This document shows, piece after piece, positions 16,001 to 22,454 of a stretch of 30,433 bases of DNA. Source of the DNA: CAZZBK01 sp964652155 (GTDB lineage: Bacteria > Planctomycetota > Planctomycetia > Pirellulales > PNKZ01). Where the stretch lies: positions 1-30,433 of the forward strand of contig CAZZBK010000070.1 in the NCBI GenBank assembly GCA_964652155.1. The letters run 5' to 3'. Below the pieces are notes generated by a model. That model worked only from the letters and a program-made list of their open reading frames with translations. It was not told where the DNA came from and did no database searches. Numbering within the stretch: the stretch's first letter is position 1; the number at the start of each line of letters is the position of its first letter. A program made the position numbers and the translations under genes.

Positions 16001-16399
16001 CATCCGTCCGCGCTCGACCACGACGTTGCCCAACTGCATGCGGGCGACCGGGGTCGTGGGATGCGCCGAGTTGGCTGACACAAACCCCTGAAGTTTCTGT
16101 TCGGCCCCTTCCAGTTTGCGATTCTTTTGCGTCGTGTCCTTTTCGGCCCGCGCGTCGTCGATGAGCGTGCGCGCCTCTTCGTACGGGATGAGCGTGCGCT
16201 GATCGGGAGTGATCAGGCTGCTGGTGGACATCTGGCTCAGATATTCCATCGCCGAGTCGAAGTAGTTTCGCTCGCGCAGGCCGTCGAGGAATTGTTGGAA
16301 CGGCTCTTCCGAGCGAACCGCGGCGCTGCACCACAGCAAACCGACGACCGCCACCGCACTAGCCAACGTGCGCCAATACCGGTACCCAGCTCCAGGCAT
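13082..16399 (-). CDS. Large exported TPR-like helical repeat protein (1105 aa)
   Basis: The start at ATG 16399 is preferred: AAGGAA lies 7 nt upstream and a signal peptide follows directly (YRYWRTLASAVAVVGLLWCS). Alternative starts at 16435/16438 would add 12-13 residues. The mature protein is almost wholly helical, with many degenerate TPR-like units (e.g. LARIKQGQCYQDMGDTRRAL, YYVCFLRYQEQKYYDAAVLG, MEAAEAYMDWGDADNPLYFN). It is rich in Lys, Glu and Ala and ends in a basic tail (TTDKAVTVGAK). No catalytic motif is seen. The size and location suggest a long periplasmic scaffold. It lies 105 bp after the VWA gene and 74 bp before the smaller TPR gene, within the sigma-factor operon. Confidence 0.78.
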   Translation of the reverse strand: MPGAGYRYWRTLASAVAVVGLLWCSAAVRSEEPFQQFLDGLRERNYFDSAMEYLSQMSTSSLITPDQRTLIPYEEARTLIDDARAEKDTTQKNRKLEGAEQKLQGFVSANSAHPTTPVARMQLGNVVVERGRMAVELASKPSKLGEKEKILNEARALLDTAQKVFDEAEAAFKGVLDGFPKFIPESDKEQINRRTLARRDYIQAQLLAAACAYEKAKTYADKSADSKKFMQQAADKYEKCYQAFRTILAGQLARIKQGQCYQDMGDTRRALGLYADILGQPDDIAEFRKLKASALYLSMRCWLSEGEKKYELAALKGEEWLQTARTGEDRQADWLAIRYYTAVAEHLHSKELIESGKPVDVAKGNNMAKQILDHASKVSKIDGPYQEPAKTLLKERGKDGGDKEPTNFVQAVERGTLALNDMTEASTKIKVAATLGAEEVAKIPEYQKQAIEKRAEANKYFQLALALREVDTPKDDVNNVRYYVCFLRYQEQKYYDAAVLGEFVAKNYPDSAGARSCAKIALACYLQGYNDKDMPAEMRKFDYDKMLEIAEYCATRWTDEPETEDNWAILMSVAIGEHEMDKAVSFVKRIPEKSARRGDSELKLGQAYWSEYLVNLQKEEADRLPQAKADEFVKEAQAWLESGITRMRADVDAGMGNATVELIAAALSAAQIYAQSGQNEKAIGLLEDKKIGPLTLVEAKNAVIAKADSPIALETLKVALRAYIAVSATDQKALDRAEKIMALLEATVLTGGKNDQQANLTAIYISMGKALEKQIQDDKAAGKTENLEKLTAGFEKFLTKIGEKADQFAPINWVAETYYSLGAGFDSPGAVLPDKAKNYFSTSLTTDAKLLGMIEKEKATIVKKADDERKAVDLQRPKSKTTTGKEELARLEDLWQKSLKEVERYDNMATSVNLRSAKSHRRLNDYKKAVDLLETILKEKNQLLEAQMEAAEAYMDWGDADNPLYFNLAMFGARKHKGPDGKERNVIWGWSLMSNMLISDTKLQDQYHLTRINMARCHFRQAMHKDAAKNNLNQNDLLKLAFDDIRITTRFKNMQEVSPPIMAQYDEILKRIQTARKEKAIGMKAFETPKTKAPTTDKAVTVGAK

Positions 16400-16504
16400 C
16401 CGTGAGTTCCTTGTGCGAAGATGAGACAAAGGCATCATGAGACCATTCAGCTTATCGTTGTAAAAATCGTCTCGCAAGCAACCCCACGACCCGATTCGTC
16501 AAGT

Positions 16505-18619
16505 TCAGGGGACACTCGGCGAACGGGGCTTGGTCGGCCGCCCTGGGGGGCCTTGGGGACGCGCCGCGTTGAGTTGTTCCAAGAGGGTCAAAAAGTCCCG
16601 ATATTCACGCTGTTCGGCCATCGCCGCCGGAATCTGCCGCGCCCAGTTCGTCACGTCGGCGACCGTAATCCGCTGCGCCACCGGAGTACCGCGGAGAATC
16701 TCGCCGAGCGTGAGCGCGACCGTCCCGGCCTGCCAGGCGGCGGTCGTGTCGGCCGGGCTGGTTTTGACCTGCGAACGCAAGAGCCGTTGCGAAGTTTTGC
16801 GGGTTTCGCCGCTCGTGAGGTCGCGCCATTCGAGAGTCGCCACGGCCCAGTCGCCGTCGCCGCTCGACGCGCCGAGCGTGGGCAGCACCTCGAACGAGGC
16901 GGCGATGGTCTCCCCAGAGTAAAGCTCGTTCGCCGCGCCACGCGCGGCGGGGGCGTCGATCCCCGTCGACTCGTGTCCCAGCAGGCGGTAGCTGGCCACC
17001 GAGAGGCCGGAGAACTGCACCGACAACTTTGCCCCCGAAAAGATTACCTGCGATCGGCCCGTGAGTTGCTCGACCAGCAAGCCTGACAACTGAGCGGGTC
17101 GCGTGGCCGAGTCGATTTTTCCGCCGGCGAGTTGCACGAGCCGCTCCCAGGCCGGGGGCGCGGCGTCGATCGGCACAACCTGCACGAGTTCGCTGATGAT
17201 CCCCTCGCGGCGGACTCGCTCGAACGTTCCGCGCCACGCGGCCACCGCCGACTCGTCGAGCGGTTCGCGGCCGTCGGTCACCAGCAGCACGCGTCGCCGC
17301 GCGGCCTGGCCGTGGTCGGCGCGGACGAGTGACAGAGCCGTCAGCCAGCCGCCGAGCAGTTGGCCGCCCCCCTGCGGCGAGAGGCTCTCGACCGCCGCGC
17401 GCCACGCCGCCACGTCGGCCACGCCGGCCCCTTCGATCAGAATCCGCGGACGCTCAGAGGTCGCGATCAAGTCCAGCCGGTCATTGCCGCGCAACTGGGG
17501 CAGCAAGCCGAGCAAGGCACGCTGCACCTGCGCCAATCGCTCCCCAACGCCCATGCTCGCCGAGGTGTCGACCACGATCGACAAATGGGTGGTCGGATGC
17601 GGTGTCGCCGGCAAGTCACGGATCCGCAGGGCGACGTGAAACAACAGATGCTCGGGCGACGAGAGCGGCGAGGGGCCCGTGCTGAGCTGCCAATTCACCG
17701 CGGGGACATACGGCGTCGGGCGGGGTTGAGCCGCCGTCGGCGCGGGAGTCACCCGCGTCGGAGCCGCCACGGTCAGCGGAGCGAGCGCCGCGACAAACTC
17801 TTCGCTGCGGACTTGAGCCGCCTGGGGCCAGACCCCCCGGCGCGCCCAATCGCGGGCCAACTCATAACTGGCCACGCCCACGCCGAGCGGAACACTCGCA
17901 GGTTGATTGCTCTTGGTAAGCTGCGGTTGGGCCAATATCTTGGCCTGTGCGCCTCGGGCCACGTTCTGTCCCGGCCGCGGCGTGCGGGGCAGCGCCAGCA
18001 GTGCCTCGCTGGATTCAACATGCGTCGACGGAGCAAGTTGCTCGACGGCCAACAGCAGCGGGTCGGCGAGCAACGGCAATCGCGCGAAGGGCTGCATCAC
18101 GGTCGTGTTGTCCGCCGCCGAGACCAAACTCGCCGGCATGAAGACCTTGGCCTGCTCGGAAAGCTGCCCAAGCGATGGTGTCGGCGGTGGAACGATCAGC
18201 GGCGGTTGGCCGACGAGCGCGATTTCGGAAGCGTTTTCGACGAGTGCTGGTCGAACCCAGGAGGCTTCGAGCGCGAACACGGGGCTCCGTGCGCGGTGGA
18301 TCGGGATCGTCTCGTAGATCGACCGCAGCATGATGCTGTAATAGGTCACGCTGCAAACGAGCAGCACGCTGGCTGCGACGGCCCAGCGTGTCGCGCGGCG
18401 GGCCTGTCGCGCGCGCCGCTCCCAGGCCGCGCGGCGCGGGATGCCATGCAGCGCCGTCAGCAGCGTCGGCGGCACGTCGATGTCGCGCAGCTCGGCGTCC
18501 AACTCGGCATCGCTGGGGAGCGTCAGCGAAAGCAGCCGTGACTTGAGGTCCGCCGGTACGCGCACCTGCCGCAACTGCTCGCTCAGCCAGTCGTCATGTT
18601 CGTCAGGTTTTTGGGTCAT
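16505..18619 (-). CDS. Membrane-anchored YfbK-like von Willebrand A protein
   Basis: This encodes 704 residues from ATG 18619; a TTG at 18628 is an alternative start. Residues 1-77 are cytoplasmic and charged, with a LSEQLRQVRVPADLKSRLLS segment resembling anti-sigma-type N-termini. A membrane helix follows (about 80-98). Next is a long Pro/Ala/Leu-rich periplasmic region, then a YfbK-type prelude (ASYELARDWARRGVWPQAAQ) and a VWA domain with an intact MIDAS start (DTSASMG, about 351-357) and LLVTDGREP. A C-terminal DUF3520-like part ends it. VWA domains bind ligands through a metal ion. The gene follows an ECF sigma gene by 46 bp. Together with the N-terminal segment this suggests a role as the sigma factor's membrane partner, linking an envelope event to transcription. 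That role is inferred. Confidence 0.82.
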   Translation of the reverse strand: MTQKPDEHDDWLSEQLRQVRVPADLKSRLLSLTLPSDAELDAELRDIDVPPTLLTALHGIPRRAAWERRARQARRATRWAVAASVLLVCSVTYYSIMLRSIYETIPIHRARSPVFALEASWVRPALVENASEIALVGQPPLIVPPPTPSLGQLSEQAKVFMPASLVSAADNTTVMQPFARLPLLADPLLLAVEQLAPSTHVESSEALLALPRTPRPGQNVARGAQAKILAQPQLTKSNQPASVPLGVGVASYELARDWARRGVWPQAAQVRSEEFVAALAPLTVAAPTRVTPAPTAAQPRPTPYVPAVNWQLSTGPSPLSSPEHLLFHVALRIRDLPATPHPTTHLSIVVDTSASMGVGERLAQVQRALLGLLPQLRGNDRLDLIATSERPRILIEGAGVADVAAWRAAVESLSPQGGGQLLGGWLTALSLVRADHGQAARRRVLLVTDGREPLDESAVAAWRGTFERVRREGIISELVQVVPIDAAPPAWERLVQLAGGKIDSATRPAQLSGLLVEQLTGRSQVIFSGAKLSVQFSGLSVASYRLLGHESTGIDAPAARGAANELYSGETIAASFEVLPTLGASSGDGDWAVATLEWRDLTSGETRKTSQRLLRSQVKTSPADTTAAWQAGTVALTLGEILRGTPVAQRITVADVTNWARQIPAAMAEQREYRDFLTLLEQLNAARPQGPPGRPTKPRSPSVP

Positions 18620-18665
18620 GATGCGCAACCAACTCGAACCGAAAGATCATCTCGTCGCCGGACAC

Positions 18666-19187
18666 TCAACTCTTTCGCAACGTCAGCAGGCTCTCTCGCA
18701 ACCGCGCGCGGGCTCGACTGACGCGCGACAGCACCGTCCCGAGCGGAACTCCCAACACATCGGCCGTCTCTTGATGCGTCAATTCGCCGACCACCACCAA
18801 CAACAGGGCCTCGCGCAGGTCTGCGCTCAACTGATTCAACGCCATCTGCATCTCGTCACTGTACTGCTGCTCGAACGGGTCATGCGGATCGACACCGACG
18901 TCGGGCAACTCGACCGACACGAGCGGCAGGCGATGTCGCCGCCAGACGTCGGTCGCCCGGCGGCGCAGGATCGACACTAGCCAAGCGCGTCCGGTCGGAG
19001 GGGGTGCCTCGGCATCCTCGACCGGCAGCGTCTGGTAGTGTTCGCGGCTGCTCCAGGCCGAGCGAAACGTCTCTTGCACCAGATCCTCGGCCTCGTGCGG
19101 CTTGCCGACCATGCGGTAGGCGATCCGGTACAGAGTATCGGCGTGCTCGTCGATGAGTTGCGCGAATTCGGCTGTCGTTAAGGCCAA
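18666..19187 (-). CDS. ECF-type RNA polymerase sigma factor
   Basis: This encodes 173 residues. The TTG at 19187 is preferred over the in-frame ATG at 19271 because GGGAG lies 8 nt before it and the protein then starts directly at region 2 (LTTAEFAQLIDEHADTLYRI). Region 2 continues AYRMVGKPHEAEDLVQETFR. Region 4 is intact: LSADLREALLLVVVGELTHQ, then ETADVLGVPLGTVLSRVSRA. An acidic linker lies between. ECF factors are held inactive by partner proteins and direct polymerase to a small regulon. As first gene of the minus-strand series it probably controls its own operon, as well as distant genes. The promoter should lie in 19190-19425, which otherwise holds nothing recognised. Confidence 0.93.
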   Translation of the reverse strand: MALTTAEFAQLIDEHADTLYRIAYRMVGKPHEAEDLVQETFRSAWSSREHYQTLPVEDAEAPPPTGRAWLVSILRRRATDVWRRHRLPLVSVELPDVGVDPHDPFEQQYSDEMQMALNQLSADLREALLLVVVGELTHQETADVLGVPLGTVLSRVSRARARLRESLLTLRKS

Positions 19188-19425
19188 GACTGCCGCTCCC
19201 GTGAGACCGTAGCTCTGCGGTGGGCTCCGCCACCGTGAGAATCGTGGGCCGGGGGCCCGATTATTCCCCAAGCGGGCAAAATTTCCGTTAGTTCTATTCT
19301 AGCCAGCGTTTGTGTTCAAATCGCGTTGGGTGAAAGAGTTTGGCTTGTTCGCTTGGTTAGACGTCCACGGTGAGTAGAATGAGGAAACGGTCTGGCAAGG
19401 GGTAGAAAGCTGGGGCAAGTTCATC

Positions 19426-19620
19426 GTGCCCAGGAAAATTCGTGAATTGATCCGTGATCTGGAGTCGGCTGGGTTTGCCGATCGAGGCGGAAAGGGGAGT
19501 CATCGAAACTTCGCACATCCACAAGGCATGCGAGTTACCGTGTCAGGCCACTTAGGCGACGATGGCAAGCCGTTGCCACCCCCGACCGCGGGGCAAGGGG
19601 TTGCGCAAAGGCTCGCCTGA
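19426..19620 (+). pseudogene. Orphan HicA-like toxin gene with degenerate 3' end
   Basis: This is a GTG-start frame of 64 residues. The first 50 match the HicA mRNA-interferase fold: PRKIRELIRDLESAGFADRG, then KGSHRNFAHPQGMRVTVSGH. The catalytic His is in GSH. After GHLGDDGKP the expected C-terminal helix is replaced by LPPPTAGQGVAQRLA, which looks like out-of-frame sequence. No HicB antitoxin frame (partly folded RNase H-like domain with DNA-binding helix) follows before 19805. It therefore looks like a decayed toxin gene, although a divergent functional protein cannot be excluded. The start lacks a strong Shine-Dalgarno. Confidence 0.6.
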
Positions 19621-19804
19621 CCGCTGCCGCAGCAAACTCCACGCTGAGTGCTCTGCGTGGAATAATTGGGGCCATCCGGTACGAATCTCCGGATGTTCAG
19701 GCGAGGCCGAGCGATGCGTTGTTCGGTGCAGGGCGAACCGTCTACAATGACTCTCGTTTCATCCCCCACTCGTTTCCCACTTGCCCTGCGGCGAGGTTGT
19801 GCCA

Positions 19805-20878
19805 GTGAGCTATTTGCGGCCTCAAAAGCCTCGGGTGCCCAACTATCTGAGCCAGCGTGAGCAGCGCAAGCTCTTGGCGCTGGTGTTGTGCATTGGGCTG
19901 CTGCTGCTCGCCATCCAAGAGGCGGGCAAGCCTCATACCTGGAACTGGCTCTGGCGGCTCACCGGACACGCCGTGCCCGGCGAACAACCCCGGGTCGACA
20001 CGCGGCTGCCGCCGCCCAAGCCCACGCGGGATGACGACGTCCCCGCGCTCGTTGCTCAGGCGTCCCGCGAAGAACTCGCCGACAAGCCGACCGAGTTCCA
20101 GCGGCAACTCGTCCCAGGGGTCACGCTCGAACCGCTCTTGAAGGTGCGCGATGACTCGGCCTTCATGTCGGTCGACTACGACGGCTATTTTCAGTTGCTA
20201 CACGTCTTGCTCACCACCGACGAGAGCGAACTGCGTAACTACGCGCGGCGCGGCGTGACGTACTATCAGCTTTACAATCAGAGCGCGGCCTATCGCGGCG
20301 AGTTGATCGAAATCCAGGGCAGCGTCCGCTCCGTGTATCGCGATCTGCAAGCCCGTCGCGACAATCAGTCGGGCGTGCAAAAGTACCATCAGCTCTGGCT
20401 CTCGCCGCACGACGCCCCGGGCGAGGTCGTCGTGGCGCACGTGCTCGAATTGCCGCCAAACCTGCCGGCCTCGGGGAGCGTGGCCGGGGACGTCTCGCTG
20501 GTCGGTTTCATGTTCAAACGCTGGGCCTATCAGTCGGCCGACCGCGAGCTGCGCAGCACGCCGCTGTTGTTGGCCCAATCGTTCTCATGGAGCCGACCGC
20601 AGGTGGTGGCCGCGCCGCCGCGCAACTACGTCCAGGAGTTGATCATCGCCATCTCGGTGGCGGTGGTCGTGGCCGGTTGCGTCGTGATGTTCGCGTTCAT
20701 GCGCGCGCCCTCAAGCAAGGAGCCGATCAATCCGCTCTACGCGGGACGCAAGTCGGGGCGCGGTTGGGAGACCATCGAGAACCTCAAGCAGCACGAGGTC
20801 GCTCCCGACGTCGTCGACGCGCTAGCGCATTTGCAGCCGCCGACGGAAGAATTGCCACCTCCTCCACGCCATTCCTAA
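19805..20878 (+). CDS. Bitopic membrane protein with one copy of an unrecognised repeat domain
   Basis: This encodes 357 residues. The GTG at 19805 is chosen because GCGAGG lies about 8 nt upstream; a TTG at 19781 would add 8 residues. There is a membrane helix at about 22-37 (LLALVLCIGLLLLAI) and another at about 279-299 (LIIAISVAVVVAGCVVMFAF), with the region between them probably periplasmic. Residues about 125-262 form a unit of a helical lead-in (YFQLLHVLLTTDESELRNYA), RGELIEIQGSV, a beta-rich core, and GFMFKRWAYQS...PLLLAQSFSW. The same unit occurs twice in the next gene. The short cytoplasmic tail contains a conserved-looking INPLYAGRKSGRGWE and a Pro-rich end. No known family was recognised. 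The next gene starts 11 bp after this stop. Confidence 0.75.
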   Translation: MSYLRPQKPRVPNYLSQREQRKLLALVLCIGLLLLAIQEAGKPHTWNWLWRLTGHAVPGEQPRVDTRLPPPKPTRDDDVPALVAQASREELADKPTEFQRQLVPGVTLEPLLKVRDDSAFMSVDYDGYFQLLHVLLTTDESELRNYARRGVTYYQLYNQSAAYRGELIEIQGSVRSVYRDLQARRDNQSGVQKYHQLWLSPHDAPGEVVVAHVLELPPNLPASGSVAGDVSLVGFMFKRWAYQSADRELRSTPLLLAQSFSWSRPQVVAAPPRNYVQELIIAISVAVVVAGCVVMFAFMRAPSSKEPINPLYAGRKSGRGWETIENLKQHEVAPDVVDALAHLQPPTEELPPPPRHS

Positions 20879-20889
20879 GAGACCATCGC

Positions 20890-22398
20890 ATGGGCCACAA
20901 GTTGAGCCGCGCCGCGGAACCACGCCTGCGCAGGAGGTTGATCGCCATTGGTCATCTGGCCGCGCTGCTGCTCCTGGGGCTGACCGCGAACGTGAGTTGG
21001 GCGCAAGTCGATCCCCTGGCACCCGCGCCCACGACGCCGGAGATCAAGATCGAGCGGGCACGCGATCTGTTGCGACTCTATGGGGCCGAGGATACACACT
21101 TGCAAAGCTTCGTGGACGACACGGAGCCCGACGTGTCGCAGCGCGATATGTTGCTGCGGATGTTCTACGCGGTGGGGCGATTTTCGCTCGCCGATTTGAA
21201 GCACTACTCGACGCAGGGACCCGACTGGCGTTCGATCCTCTCCGCGCCGAGCGGCGCGCGGGGCGAAGCGTATGTGTTGCGCGGAACGCTCAAGAGCCTC
21301 GTGGCCGTCCCCCTCGATGGTGAACTGGCCGAGCGGCTGGGAATCACCCAATTCTATCGCTGCGAGCTGTCGTTGGGAGCCGATCAGCCGACGGCCGTGT
21401 TGTTCGCGCAGGTCGTGCCCCAGGCTTGGCTGCAGGGAGACGCGCCGCAAATCCCGCTCGGAGATCGAGTGGGCGCGTATGGCTTTTTTTTGCAGCGGCT
21501 CACAGGAGGAAACCAGGGAGAGGCCTCGCCGTTGCTCGTTGCCAAGCGATTGGCTTGGTATCCACCAACGATCTTGGGCGAGTACGAGGCCGACGCCGGG
21601 CTGCTCGACCTGGTGCGCAACAACACTCACATGCTCGACACCGAAGCGCCTTGCTTCTTCGACGTGCTCGCCGCGATGGGGCGCGCCGCGACGCTGCAAC
21701 TGCTCCGGTTCGCGCCGCAAGACACCCCGATCGAGAAACTCTTTCCGCATCGCGAGACCAAGACCAAGAAACTGATCGAGCCCGAGGTGCAGCGCGGCGA
21801 ACTCGTCACGCTGACCGGCACCGCCACGCGCGCCGTTCGGGTGCGCGTCGAGGACCCGCAAACCATCGCCGCCTACGGTTTCGATCATTACTACGAAATT
21901 TACTTGGCGAACAATGACGCGCAGGGCAACCCGATCGTGTTCTGCGTGCGTCAGCTTCCCCAGGGAATGCCCTCGGGCGAACGGGTCGCGGTCGACGTGC
22001 GGATTGCCGGCTTCTTTTATAAGACGTGGACCTATCACATTCACGACCACCGCAGCGAGGCGACCGTGAAAGACCGCTTGCAGATTGCGCCGCTGCTCAT
22101 CGGCCGCGAGCCGATGCTGCTCGCTCCGCCGGAGAGGGGTAATCCGTACATGCACATGGGGGTGGGGGTGCTGTTTGCCCTGGCGACGGCCGGCGTGTGG
22201 ATCGGCGTTGCGTATTTGACCCGGCAGGACGACCGCTCGCGCCGCCAACTGATCGAACGGCACTTGACCACCGCCGATGCGCCGCTCGATGCGCAGGAAC
22301 TCAGCAAGATCGACGCTGGCGAGGTCCACTTCCGCGACTACCACGAACAGAAGCCACTGCTGGGGGAGGAAGATGAGGGGCTAGAGGCAAGAGGCTAG
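20890..22398 (+). CDS. Exported membrane protein with two copies of the same unrecognised domain
   Basis: This encodes 502 residues from ATG 20890, 11 bp after the previous gene, so the two are co-transcribed. A signal sequence (LIAIGHLAALLLLGLTANVS) is followed by unit 1 (about residues 84-226, RGEAYVLRGTL ... GAYGFFLQRL ... PLLVAKRLAWYPP). Unit 2 follows (about 253-413, RGELVTLTGTA ... IAGFFYKTWTYHI ... PLLIGREPMLLAPP). A C-terminal membrane helix (about 423-443) and a cytoplasmic acidic tail complete it. Each unit begins with a helical lead-in (MLLRMFYAVGRFSLADLKHY; FFDVLAAMGRAATLQLLRFA). The strand-rich core after RGE with a central Gly may be an OB-type barrel; that is inference. Function unknown. 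Confidence 0.78.
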   Translation: MGHKLSRAAEPRLRRRLIAIGHLAALLLLGLTANVSWAQVDPLAPAPTTPEIKIERARDLLRLYGAEDTHLQSFVDDTEPDVSQRDMLLRMFYAVGRFSLADLKHYSTQGPDWRSILSAPSGARGEAYVLRGTLKSLVAVPLDGELAERLGITQFYRCELSLGADQPTAVLFAQVVPQAWLQGDAPQIPLGDRVGAYGFFLQRLTGGNQGEASPLLVAKRLAWYPPTILGEYEADAGLLDLVRNNTHMLDTEAPCFFDVLAAMGRAATLQLLRFAPQDTPIEKLFPHRETKTKKLIEPEVQRGELVTLTGTATRAVRVRVEDPQTIAAYGFDHYYEIYLANNDAQGNPIVFCVRQLPQGMPSGERVAVDVRIAGFFYKTWTYHIHDHRSEATVKDRLQIAPLLIGREPMLLAPPERGNPYMHMGVGVLFALATAGVWIGVAYLTRQDDRSRRQLIERHLTTADAPLDAQELSKIDAGEVHFRDYHEQKPLLGEEDEGLEARG

Positions 22399-22434
22399 TG
22401 AGGACAGGAACCCACACACAACGCCCTAGCCTCT
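22390..22434. terminator. Inverted repeat between convergent genes
   Basis: AGAGGCTAG (22390-22398) and CTAGCCTCT (22426-22434) are perfect reverse complements with a 27-nt loop. The element sits at the stop codon of the plus-strand gene and 20 bp before the stop of the minus-strand protease. There is no T-run, so it is a weak terminator candidate. Confidence 0.35.
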
Positions 22435-22454
22435 CATCACGAGTCCCTCGTCGT

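Noticed and set aside
19562..19804. Possible HicB antitoxin or continuation of HicA in another frame
   Set aside because: None of the three forward frames shows HicB motifs or a continuation of the HicA C-terminal helix.
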